DNA from: Lethocerus indicus
Lineage: Eukaryota > Arthropoda > Insecta > Hemiptera > Belostomatidae
Length of the DNA stretch: 64,000 nucleotides
Reading direction: 5' to 3'
NCBI GenBank assembly: GCA_019843655.1
Contig: JACDQD010000005.1
Location: forward strand, 31,878,954-31,942,953
Below are positions 23,301-34,066 of the stretch, piece after piece (position 1 is the stretch's first letter; each line of letters begins with the position of its first letter). A program made the position numbers and the translations under genes. The notes under the pieces were generated by a model. It was not told the DNA's origin. It ran no database searches and saw only the letters and a program-made list of their open reading frames with translations.

Positions 23301-26300
23301 ACTTTACAGCCTTAAATGTGCAGATAGAACATTATTTGGATACTATTTATTGCAACAGTGTTATTACAAATATACGTTGTGTAACATATTTCTATTACAT
23401 ACAAATTTCAGTTCTATCACAAAAATGTAAAATCAATATATGGTTTAGCTGCTTATAAGGAACACTGTGTTCTTGCAATTCGATCAGACGATTCCAATGG
23501 ACAGTATGGTCTTCTACTTTGCAACTCGATTGCTACTCCTGTTGATAGTAAGCCCGTTACAAAAATTTTGGATAATCAAATTTTTTTATCCCACCTGCCG
23601 GAAAATATATAATGGCTATATAATGTTTTTATTACTTTTATTTAGCCAAGTATATGGAATTGGAACCATTGTGGATAGCACTGAATTCCACTCATGTCTT
23701 TGCCGCATCTAAGGATCACTTTCTTATTTGGCATTTTATAACACCAAAGTCACATTCCACCTTAGGACTTGTAGGTTTGTAGAGTTAAATACATTTATGG
23801 TGGCATATGGAGGTATTTTGTGCGTGTGGAGGAACTACGGTGTAATTATTTAGTGTTTTAAGTGGACTAGATTTACAGACAGATCCATATATTATCATTT
23901 CAATTTAAATGTAAATTTCATACAGAGAATCAACTAAAGTTGCTAACAAAAAGATGTGTTTTATATATTAATTATAATTTTTTTGGTTCAGGTTCATATT
24001 CATTATATTTTTCTATACTGTTACTTTTTACAGGCACTCGTCATAGAAAAGAACGTCTCTACCACATAGATGATACACCATCAGGAGTGGCAGAGGTTAT
24101 TCAAGACTTAGATAGGAGCTATCAGGTTTTTTAATTGCATTTGTGTAAAATTTGGTTATTGTTAGTAATACAAATTTATTAGATGTTTTTATACATTATT
24201 TCTTTTCTTTTTGCAGCCTCCTACTAATATGCAGGTTAGTTTTTTCAATAGATATTAATTTAAATTCTTCACTATTTCTCAGTGAAATAGAAATTTAATT
24301 TACTTCTACATATTTTAGGCTACATCAGATCCTATATGTTGCCTGGCCGCTTCAGATAAGACATTAGTCATTGGAAGGGAATCAGGATCTATACAGCGCT
24401 ATTCATTACCCCAAGTAGCTTTGGTCCAGCGTTATTCTTTGGCCTCTAGACCCAATAAATTGGCCATTAATTGTGATTCAACGTAAGCGCTATATATCTA
24501 ACTAATTCGTATATGTGTTGCTCAATTTGTTTTCTTTCATTACACCTTGTACAAATTCTATTCTAACATTTTTAGAAGGCTGTCCGTGATCGATACTACC
24601 GGTGTCTTCACCCTGGTTGATCTCGATGGTGGCATGGGAGATGGAAGAGTCGAAAGGAGAGATGTTTGGGTCATGATGTGGGCAGCGGACAATCCACATT
24701 TAATTGCCATTATGGAGAAAACGAGAATGTATGTTATACGGGGAACTGAACCGGAGGAGCCCATCATGTCATCTGGATATATATGTTCATTTCAGGTAAA
24801 TTTAATAAAAATTATAAACTTTTTGTAATTATTACTAAGACTACCGTAGTGATTAAGATTTTATTGATTTTATTGCTTTACTTCTAATGTAGTACATTTA
24901 AAACACTGTTTCAAAATCAAATTCATGTTGAATTATCTGATTTTAACAGGAATTGGAAATAAGGGCTGTTTTACTTGATGAAATAATGGCAAATCCTGAA
25001 TCCCCCAGTGTTGAGCAGCATGTTCTTGATCTTGAAGTGAAGTCTCTCAGGGACACTCGTGAATTGTTAGACAAAGTTGGAATTAAGGAGGCGACTGCTT
25101 TTATTGAAGCAAATCCACATCCGAGGCTTTGGTAAAAAAATATACAGTGTTTTTATAACAGCTTTTGTATCTATAAAACAAGCAGTTAGTACCTAAAAAT
25201 ATTTAAAAAATAAATCTTAAAAAGTCTTTATAAAATAAAAAAATAATTGTGCACACACACCTTATAAAAAATATTCAAACATTATAAGTTAGGCATGTAA
25301 GTGAAAGTAGATATTTAAACTGTAAGAACTTTGATTTTAATAACAAACAGAGGTATGAAAATTATGTAAAAAACAATTCAGTGTTTTCTCAAGTTTTCTT
25401 AAATTCTATAGGCGGTTGCTAGCAGAAGCAGCAGTTCGTAAGCTTGATTTGCCAACTGCAGAATCTGCATTTGTTCGCTGTAGTGATTATCCTGGAATTC
25501 AGCTCATCAAAAGATTGGGGAATGTGACCAATGATCAACTTAAGAGGGCTCAGGTGGCTGCCTATTTTAACGACTTCAATGAGGCAGAAAGATTGTACTT
25601 AGAAGCTGATAGAAGGTTTAAATAATAACTGATTTATACACTCATTTTTATATATTTTAAATTAAATTTTACGCATTTAAATAAAAAATAACTCTGCTGT
25701 AATGTTAATCCTTTCAAGTAAGTGTTTCAACTTGCTCATTGGATATTTTTTTATTCAGAGATTTAGCAATATCTTTGCGTGAAAAACTAGGAGATTGGTT
25801 TAGAGTAATACAACTTATGAAAATGGGTACCGGTACTAGTGATTCACAGCTTCAAACTGCTTGGAATTCAGTTGGGGATTACTTTGCTGAAAGAAATAAT
25901 TGGTAATTTAACGGTATTTCAATATCCATTATAACATGTAAGAATGTAATTATTATTGTACTCGATAAAATTGAATTTACATCGCCTTCAGGGAAAGTGC
26001 CAAAGAATATTATGAGAAAGCTTTGAATACAGAACGATTGATACAGTGTTATCAGATACTCGAAGAGTATGACCTATTGGAGGCCGCTGTTTTGACACTG
26101 CCTGAAAAACATCCACTTTTGAAAGAAATAGCCGACATATTTGTGTCTGTGGGCATGTGCAGTCAAGCTGTGACTACATTTGTGAAAGTAATTATATTTG
26201 TTTTCATTTTCTTAAAATTTCTATAATATTATAAGACGATGTGGGCCAATGCACACGACTTGTATTTATAGTCTGACTACAACAATGGTGGGTATAAATA

Positions 26301-28087
26301 ATTTTGTGCAGTGAGCTTACATATGTATATTTATGACGAGGTCTAACCTATTTTTTCTCTCAAGTGTGGAATGGTACAAAATGCAGTTGAAGCATGTGTA
26401 AGTCTAAATCAATGGGATCAGGCAGTTGCCCTTGCCGAAACACATGCTATGTTGCCGCAAATAGCCACTCTCCTCGACAAGTACGCCACATCACTTCTTG
26501 AAAAGGACCGTCATCTTGAAGTTGTACAGTTATATCGCAAAGCTAATCGCTACATTGAAGCTGCAAAACTTATGTTTCAGGCACGTTCTTATATTTCTCA
26601 TATAATGATATTTGAATATCCCTACCTGAACTTTATTTCTCTTATTAATTATATTATGTAAAGTGGAAGCTTTCTACTTTTTAGCACTTCAATGTATTTA
26701 ATAATTTTTAAGGCAAAAATGTTAATACCGTATATTTTTTTTCAGACTGTAAAAGAAGAAGTGGATAAAAGATCTAAACCATTGCGTATTAAAAAGCTTT
26801 ATGTCCTTGCTGCACTTTTGGTGGAAGAACATATTAGGCAGAAGGAAAAATCGATTAAAGGTACATTTGGATATCTAAATAATGTATTTATAATAATGTC
26901 ATCATTGATTGATTTATTTGTGTTATGTTTTTAACAGTAATTTAATTTGATACTTTACCTTAGTATGAAAGTAAGTTTGTTTCCAGTTATTGCTTTAAAA
27001 CTGGGTTTGATTTAATACTAATTGTACCTTGTATTATTAGGTGACAAAAGCAATCTTTTGATTGACAGTTTTGATGAAATAAATGGTATTGATTATAAGA
27101 TGATGGATAATGTTTGGAGGGGTGCTGAAGCGTATCACTTTCTCATGCTGGCTCAGCGGCAACTATACGAAGGTATTTTGAAATTGTCTGTGGTAATTAT
27201 TTGCGGTATTGCATCAATTAAAATATTATTATCTTAATTATAATTGCGTATTGAATTTTAATGTTTACGGAATATTATTTTTGACTGTTTAATAGTACAT
27301 TCAATACTTGAAGAAGAAGAAGAACTTAATTTATAATAGTTTGTATAAAATTTTAAATAATAAATTGTACTTTTAGGTCATGCAGAAGCTGCCATGATAA
27401 CATGTCTCAATTTGAAGAACTACGATGACGTTATTCCTCCTGAGGAAATTTATTGTCTCCTAGCCCTTTCCAGTTGTATGTGCAAGGCTTTTGGAACTGC
27501 TTCTAAAGCTTTCATGAAACTTGAAACTATATCCATTGTAAGCACTAAAAAAAAATCTATGTTATTGTTAAGATGAAATATAGTGGCACAATTGAATATC
27601 GGGTTGGCAATAATTTATAGTTTTTCTTTGCATAAAAAAAAAACAGTTGGATGAATCAAAGAAAGAAGAATATGCAGATTTAGCAATGGGCATATTTACC
27701 AGGAATACACCCAGAGATTACAGGGCAAGTTATGTTTCATGCCCGTCCTGTTCAGCAGCTATTCCTTCGTGGTGAGTTTAACCTCCAACATTCTGCTTTT
27801 AGTCATAATAAAGTAGTATTTTTTTAGTTTAATCTAAACTGGTGAAAATTATTAACTGATCGATACTGAATTTCTTACTTGCCGTATAAATAATCTTAAT
27901 TATTTTTTCTCCTAGGTCTGGTATATGTCCCGGTTGTGACACAAGATATCCGGCGTGTATTGTGACCGGTAAACCTCTGACCAATCTGACTGTTGTATGG
28001 ACTTGCAAGTCCTGCAAGCACAGTGCCGCTTACAATGACATCAGCTCGAAACAAGTACTGCCCCCTCTGTCACTATCACGTCCGTAA
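20400..28087 (+). CDS. WDR35: WD repeat-containing protein 35 / intraflagellar transport protein IFT121
   Basis: Exons: 20400-20422, 20834-20945, 21161-21327, 21401-21503, 21594-21754, 22009-22177, 22740-22885, 23026-23244, 23412-23547, 23646-23774, 24034-24125, 24217-24234, 24319-24482, 24576-24795, 24950-25131, 25412-25615, 25759-25902, 25992-26187, 26365-26580, 26746-26860, 27041-27172, 27377-27537, 27647-27771 and 27916-28087. Exons 2-24 total 3483 nt, an exact multiple of three; with exon 1 about 1168 residues, the family's length. The N-terminal half holds WD40 repeats ([38 protein letters not shown]). The middle and C-terminal half is TPR-like ([20 protein letters not shown]). The end is a cysteine-rich putative zinc region (CPSC ... 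CPGC ... CKSC). IFT121 belongs to IFT-A, which drives retrograde ciliary transport. Oddities: exon 1 is one base short for the frame, there is an 18-nt exon (24217-24234), and one intron has a GC donor (26581). Confidence 0.97.
20456..20793 (-). mobile_element. Hairpin-family element, 3' arm plus long loop, inside WDR35 intron 1
   Basis: It starts at the tailed terminus (CCTGTTTTGTG at 20456), continues through the arm (GCCATCTTCAGTAGCGC) and a roughly 165-bp loop, and ends abruptly near 20793 with no second arm. The loop (about 20626-20793) is nearly the same as 38776-38960. Sense is minus with the 3' end at left, so the 5' part is missing. Without it, WDR35 intron 1 would be about 73 bp instead of 411. 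No clean target duplication; the flanks are AT-rich. Confidence 0.8.
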
Positions 28088-28351
28088 CTGAAGCGCCTAG
28101 TTGTTACTCATCACTTTTATTCCGTCCACAATATGCGATAAGTTCAATCCGTCCATTTTAGTCTATAAGTCAGATTAGTTTTTAGTTTTAAAATTGTATT
28201 CATTACACTTTTTTCTATGAAAGAATATTTTATTAATTAAATATATTAATTAAGTCGTTTGTCTCACCCTATGAATTGTCTCATATGATCATACATACAG
28301 AAATCTTCTTTTTAAATGCCTGTTTCTATTATTCTATGTCCGCTTATGAGC

Positions 28352-28357
28352 AATAAA
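28352..28357 (+). promoter_or_regulatory. Candidate WDR35 polyadenylation signal
   Basis: AATAAA on the plus strand, 265 bp after the WDR35 stop codon and the first such hexamer downstream. Confidence 0.55.
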
Positions 28358-28639
28358 TTAAAATTAATTTTAATTTACATTTGGTTGAGACAGACAATTT
28401 TTTTTATATTTTATTTTATGTATCATACATTGAAACTGTGACAAGCGATGATATTATATACATATTTGGAGTAAAATTTGTCATTGCTACTTATTACATT
28501 ATAATTTAATCATTCTGGTTGTAGTCATTTTTAACAAATATGAAAGAAATGTTTATCAAAGAAATATAAGAACAGTTTTATTTTCTCTGCGACAGTCCTA
28601 CTTGACAGCACCCAGGAAAAGGTAATTTAATTATAGTTA

Positions 28640-28900
28640 TAGATCTACATCCGGATTATCCACCATGGATATTTGTCCAATGTTGCTAATACCAAAGGGG
28701 GAGAGGATCATACTGGAGATTATGTTGTTTTAAGTTATGAGAACAATAAGAAAATAATGACTGTGGATAACGGTCTACAAATTGATCACATCCTGACATT
28801 TTTTTGGTAGGGAATCACAGGAGGAAATTAATTGCCATGAAAGGGGAACCCCCTCCCAAAATGGGTGTAGACACCTCCACACCGGTGGTCCTGATGAAAT
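28640..28900 (+). pseudogene. Possible piggyBac-like transposase relic
   Basis: One plus-strand frame reads GGEDHTGDYVVLSYENNKK followed by IMTVDN. This resembles the piggyBac pattern of G(E/D)xVVL ... then (T/V)DNFFTS around the second catalytic Asp. Stops and loss of resemblance follow directly. No inverted repeats or TTAA duplication were found. The resemblance is short; this could be chance or untranslated DNA downstream of WDR35. Confidence 0.25.
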
Positions 28901-31900
28901 TTTAAATAAGAATTGCATCAAATGACCCAACAATGGCAAATATTATTACAACAGACCGAAATTATCAATGGTACAAATTGTATACAAGGGCTCCAAGTAC
29001 CGAAGATGAATGAAATGTTTTTAACGAGGAAAATTCTAATCTACAGCATCTACTGAAGTTTCACTTTCTGAAGCCCATTGTGAAAATTATGCTTAATCTA
29101 AAGGTATCGCCGATTTAATGCTACTGACGATGGCTTCGAACCAAAGAAATGGGGGGAGGGATTACGGTTATAGGACGTAATTTGGGACATATCCTTGTAG
29201 GAAATCCAGTTCTGAAAACGAGGCGGAAATGCTTTCGCCATTTAGCGCTTAGGAATATAGGAAAATGCATTTCAAAGGAAGGTAAACACGGGATAAGAAG
29301 TTGGTTGCGTTTTGTAGAAATGTGGGTCAAAGGAAGTGTTACGTGAATCGGCAAGCTAAGGTCACTGTCACTCTGTCCCCGACGAACTTTTTCATTATTG
29401 AGACCGTTTTCGTAATCATATTAACTGTTGGAATCGACGCCAATTCTACGAATCACGCGTCCAATCGGCCCAGAAGAGGAGGTAATGAGGAGCGACATTT
29501 CAAAAGATTCGTTAACGTCGCGGAAATTATTTATTGGAATCCGGTCAAACGCTATATAATCTGTCTGTGTTATCTCGCATGCAATTTCCGAACAGGAACA
29601 GGTTTCGTTCAGACTTTTTCGGCCGTTTTTTCCTCAGCCCGGCTTTGTCAACCGGGAGAAAAAGGACGACTATCAATTTCCGAGAAGCGGATAAGACGAT
29701 TTTATTGTTGTTTCTTTCATTGTATTTAATTTAAAAAAAAAAAACAAACATCCGAAGCATCGCCGAAGAAACCGACATCAAATCTCGTCGGTATCCCGTT
29801 TTGTTGGGCTGTACAAATTTGAAATTTCATTCTGGAAAGGTACAATCGGGAGACAGACGTCGTTAACAATATTGGACGAGCAGTTACCTCGTTGATGTAG
29901 GAATGTTTGATAAATGGAAATCAGTTTATATTCCATCAACCTCTTGATTAAATTGGCAAGTCACAGGCTGTGATAGAACGTTCACTGATATCAATGGCCG
30001 GAAATAAAGTTTGCCTGACGGTTTCGATCATTTTCAATTTTGAATTGACTTTTAGATTATAATTACGCGCTTCTTGCCGGTTATGTAACATCTACGCTGG
30101 GACCAAATTAGCGCTGTGACTCTAAGCAATTATTAGCCATTTACTAATGCCGCTTGTAACTGGAATGGGTTTGGGGAAAATTGAAGTTTTCTTTCGACGA
30201 ACGGTCCATAGAATTTATTGAGGAATTCTCTTGGATTTTTAACTGGCAGAAATGTCCCAACTGACTCAAACGGAAGAATTTTTGGTGAAATTAAATTGTA
30301 TTTGATGTAGTACATAAAAACGAAATAATGACAGATTACAAAATGGTACAACAATTACATCGTCTCAGTGATTGTACTATCACAAGACTGATATTGAGCA
30401 GCAGAGTCGAAAACTCAACTCGAATTACGCAAATGATGACTAAATCCAGGATGATGGGTCATTTCGGACGCAACTCTATTAAAAATATCGTCACTGTTAA
30501 CGGGTTTACTGTCGTCGCTCGCTTATTCGGTCTTGAGCTCTGTTGTTCTGGGCTTTCGCCGTCGTCAGTAGTATTCCGTCCGTGATACATTTATTTATTG
30601 AGCCGTTAGCAGAGGGATTATGATATATAGGCTTTTAGATTAAAGTCTAATCTAAGACATTCTTTAGACTCCTAGGTAGCCGTTAATATTTTCACCTGAT
30701 ATCAGAAGATTATTAGATATTTAATAAGTATATCACCTCGATGAGTATCCGAAATTGATCTAGATTAAATATATATCCAAGCTTTTCCGAACAAATACGT
30801 TATTAAAATACAGACAGTCCCCGACGTATGTAATTACGGATTTAAGTAATAAAAAAAATACCTTTGTACGGAATATCCGAATCTTTCCTGTGAAAGTTGT
30901 GATTATGAAAAATAATATTAACGTTTTATGACATTAGCTTTTAAATTGTGCCATTTTTCTTGCTCTTATGCAGAAAATAACATGTACACTATTTTTTTGA
31001 TACTTCCTTATTGACCTTTTTAAGAAGGTCGATTTAAGATCAATCAATGTATCCAGGAACGATCCTCTCACGTAAGTCGTAAACTGTATTGCAACTGATG
31101 AAGGATAGAGCTGATATTTTGCACAGTATTCGTTGTTCTCGCTGTGGGCAGTGGGGACAATTTTAAAGAGGCGTTAATTTTAAAACCATTAATTTCGTTC
31201 ATTAAGCTCTTCTTTTCCTCTCTCTTACTTAACGCCGACGACTAAACGACATTTATGAACAACACAACTGGGGGTCAAACTCTGGGGATGCGTCTGGGTG
31301 GCGGATAGTGCTGATATCAACTCTTGAGATTAAATTGAGAAGGCGTCGGATGAGGGAAAAAAACGTTGCTCACGCAGCTCTGGGCCTTACCCAGTAATGT
31401 TTGACTCAGTGTTGCAGATTAAAATGGGGAAGATTAAATTTTTTTTTTTTTTGAACAATGAATCAGGCATGCGTGTACATGCATGTATTTATATAGAGTT
31501 TCCACCCTAAAAATGAAACTTAAAATACCAAAAGTGTAACGCTAATTGATAGTGGAACGATTGATAGTTTCGCTCTCATAATGGCCTAGTGACTTTTTTT
31601 TAGTTCATTCTCTGGTTTTGGTTGCATGTATAAACATTTTGGTTTCAATACCGGCCGACGAATGAATTTTAAAAATGGACGATTTCATTCATCTTCAGCG
31701 TAGGGACATTTTTCCTTCTTCTTCAGGGATATTTTCCCCAGTTTCCATACACTTACTTCAAGTAACTTGATTGTTACAATGAAGGTTGTACTGCACGAAT
31801 CCTGGATTGCCGACGGAATTAGCCAATTTAAATTAGACCGAATTTAAGTCAGTTTTATTTTCATCGCGCCGGCAATAAACTTACAGTGGGAACCACCCAG

Positions 31901-33034
31901 TCTAGACTGAAGGAATGCTCGCAGTCTTGCCAGTAACTGCGATGAGAGTCTGGGGTTCCGCGTAATCGCGTCTAGGTTTCCCCGTAGTATTTTTATTAAC
32001 GCGATTACACAGTGGGCCAGTACCGAAAATAACTTTGGAGCGTTTCCAAAACGCTGCTCGCGGTGTACGGTATAACAAATTGGGGTTCTCGCGACCTGTC
32101 GCCGGTCTTCAGTAGCGCAGTACTTTGTCGTGATCTCCTCTCTCGACAGTGCACTCGGTACTGACGACGGGGAGGAGCCCTTAAAGCGGGAGTCTTGCGC
32201 CAGATTTCATCAGCCGGCGGCGATATTCCAGAGCGGTTATCTGAAATTCCCGACTTAAACTTTGGCCGTACAAGGCAGGCATAAAAAGTACGCGCGCTGG
32301 GTACACTGAACACGTGCACGACGGACCAGCTGTCCGGCTCTACTTCCGAGGGAAACGCGACATTTTTCCTCCACGCTCTAAATTGTGGGGTTCCCGAGGA
32401 CACTCCGTTGATCCCAGAGGGGGGAACACGGCCAGGGGGAGACACACACCGAATGTCTTCCTTATATTCAACTAAATAAGTTTTTAGTGCCGTTGTCTGA
32501 ATAACTGCCACCGCGAAGCATCCGATACTGCTGTGTAAACAGTTTCCCTCCGTATCAAAAATCACAGAAAATTCGGATACTTAAACCGACACGGACATAC
32601 GGTATAGAGCTATCGGGTTCCACCGGGAGACATCCGACATCGCTCCCATCCAGAGATTTCAGTCAAAAGTCCTTCGCACCACATCCTCAATGCTCCCCCA
32701 GGGTATGTTTCTAACCACAGACAATCGACCATGACCTCTCAACATACCCCGACAGTCGACCAAGTCGCAAAATCCCAATCCATCCTCATCCCAATCCACT
32801 CCTGTTCAGTCCCTTTCCTCTCTTAATCTTCTTAGCCCTTAGACTACAATTGTTCTCGTGTCAAAAGTGCCATCTTCGGGCGGTTCCTTTTATCACGAAA
32901 TACACGTGGAAAAAATACATACAGCTTATACTTATTTTTTCTTTAGATTGTATCTAGTGACAGTGCTCTAACTTTACTCAGTGAACTCTTGAAGGAGAAG
33001 CCACCCAATGATGGTACCCCCGCTCCTGATCGCC
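28901..33034. other. Gene-poor region with possible decayed hairpin arms
   Basis: No exon recognised. Many open frames up to 186 codons exist (minus 32005-32565 is the longest), but they show no family resemblance. Stretches at about 30528-30590 and 32090-32180 contain echoes of hairpin-element arms (TCGCCGTCGTCAGTAG; GTCTTCAGTAGCGCAG then CTCCTCTCTCGACAG), so old copies may lie here. CpG dinucleotides are frequent compared with the region to the left. Confidence 0.4.
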
Positions 33035-33484
33035 TTACTCTCTCGGGTCGTAAGGAAATCGTGTGGCCATCTCCGCTTTAGGACGGGATTTTCGGGAAGG
33101 TGAAGCGAGATGAAGTTGTCGAATTAAGGGATCGGAATGAAGGGATAATTTGGAACGGAAAGATTTATACCGGGAAGCCGCTAATTCTCGAACGAACGGG
33201 ACTTTTAGGTCATTGTGGATTATTCTGTTAGAGACATACGGTGGGGCGTTTGTAATTTTTCGAAGGATTACGGATTTCAAGGATTGGAGTCTATAAGAGT
33301 TAGACGGCTCGGTGGATCCCCACAGTTCGATTCCGTAGGCCCAGATAGGTTTCAGTACGCGGTTGTAAAGTAATAATTTGTTCGAGAGTGATAGTTTTGA
33401 TCTGTAGTCGAGGAGTCTCAGTAGTAATTTGTAGCGTCGTTTCGTTTCTGTACGTTTCAGTCCTGTATGTGGGTTCCATATCAA
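33035..33484 (-). pseudogene. jockey-like LINE, C-terminal reverse-transcriptase fragment
   Basis: A 149-codon minus-strand frame begins WNPHTGLKRTETKRRYKLL and includes LLYNRVLKPIWAYGIELWGS, then LRKITNAPPYVSNRIIHNDL. This is the conserved thumb/C-terminal region of jockey-clade non-LTR reverse transcriptases (KPIWxYGIxLWG ... APxYVxNxxxHxDL). The upstream reverse-transcriptase and endonuclease parts are absent, as expected for a 5'-truncated insertion. It ends in sequence without a clear poly(A). It lies just upstream of the first candidate transglutaminase exon. Confidence 0.88.
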
Positions 33485-33738
33485 TATTGATGTTGATTGT
33501 ACAAAATAAAAAGAAAAAAAATAGGTATAAAAAAATAGGTCTAGAAAAATTAATAATCGTTAACGTATCGATCAGGGTTCGATTCCCTCCGTCGTATATT
33601 GGAATCATCTCCGGAAGAGAAGATTTTCTATCTTGAACCTTTGTGTCACTGTCCGAGTACTGTCCGAACGCCTACGGTCCGTTATTGTTATTTAGTGTAA
33701 ATGTCGGTCTACTCCGGTCGTCCATTGATCCGTAAAAT

Positions 33739-34066
33739 ATGGGAACCACGGGAGGAGGAAGCGCACACAGGGGAAGTACAGGGGATGCCGACGTTCGGCA
33801 CGGGCCACGGGAGTGGGGAAGCGTCGGCTACAAAACTCAACCGGCCGTCCCGCCTCCCGTCAGTGTTCACCAGGACTCGTCAGTACCGACCCTGTTGGCG
33901 TCCCGTTGCCGTTCGACCGAGGGGGAAAAAATCATGGAACGTCTGAGGGAGTGTTTCCGGTTCGTGACGCGGCCGTGCTGCGACGGTTCCGCGGGAAAGC
34001 CGGCCATCGGCAGACAGGACTCGGTCATGCCCAGGCCGCCGCCTTCCGATCACATACCGCTCTCAG
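33739..34066 (+). CDS. Candidate transglutaminase first exon A (acylation-type N-terminus)
   Basis: Open from ATG 33739 to a donor TCAG|GTACCG, ending in phase 1 with G, exactly what the acceptor at 58103/58104 needs (G + AT = Asp). It encodes 109 residues beginning MGTTGGGS, which fits an N-myristoylation pattern (Gly2, small residue at 6). Further in is MERLRECFRFVTRPCCDGS, with cysteines that could be palmitoylated, then a proline-rich tail RPPPSDHIPLS. An in-frame internal ATG lies at 33934. Annulin/TG-A type insect transglutaminases have short acylated, proline-rich heads of this kind. Linkage over 24 kb is inferred from phase and composition only. Confidence 0.6.

Noticed and set aside
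32005..32565. 186-codon minus-strand ORF
   Set aside because: No family resemblance. Part (TALLKTGDRSRE) looks like a decayed hairpin arm, and open frames of this size are common in this CpG-rich stretch.
33576..33586. GGTTCGATTCC, a perfect tRNA/SINE box B
   Set aside because: No box A at the right distance and no cloverleaf; the upstream sequence is AT-rich and cannot pair as an acceptor stem.
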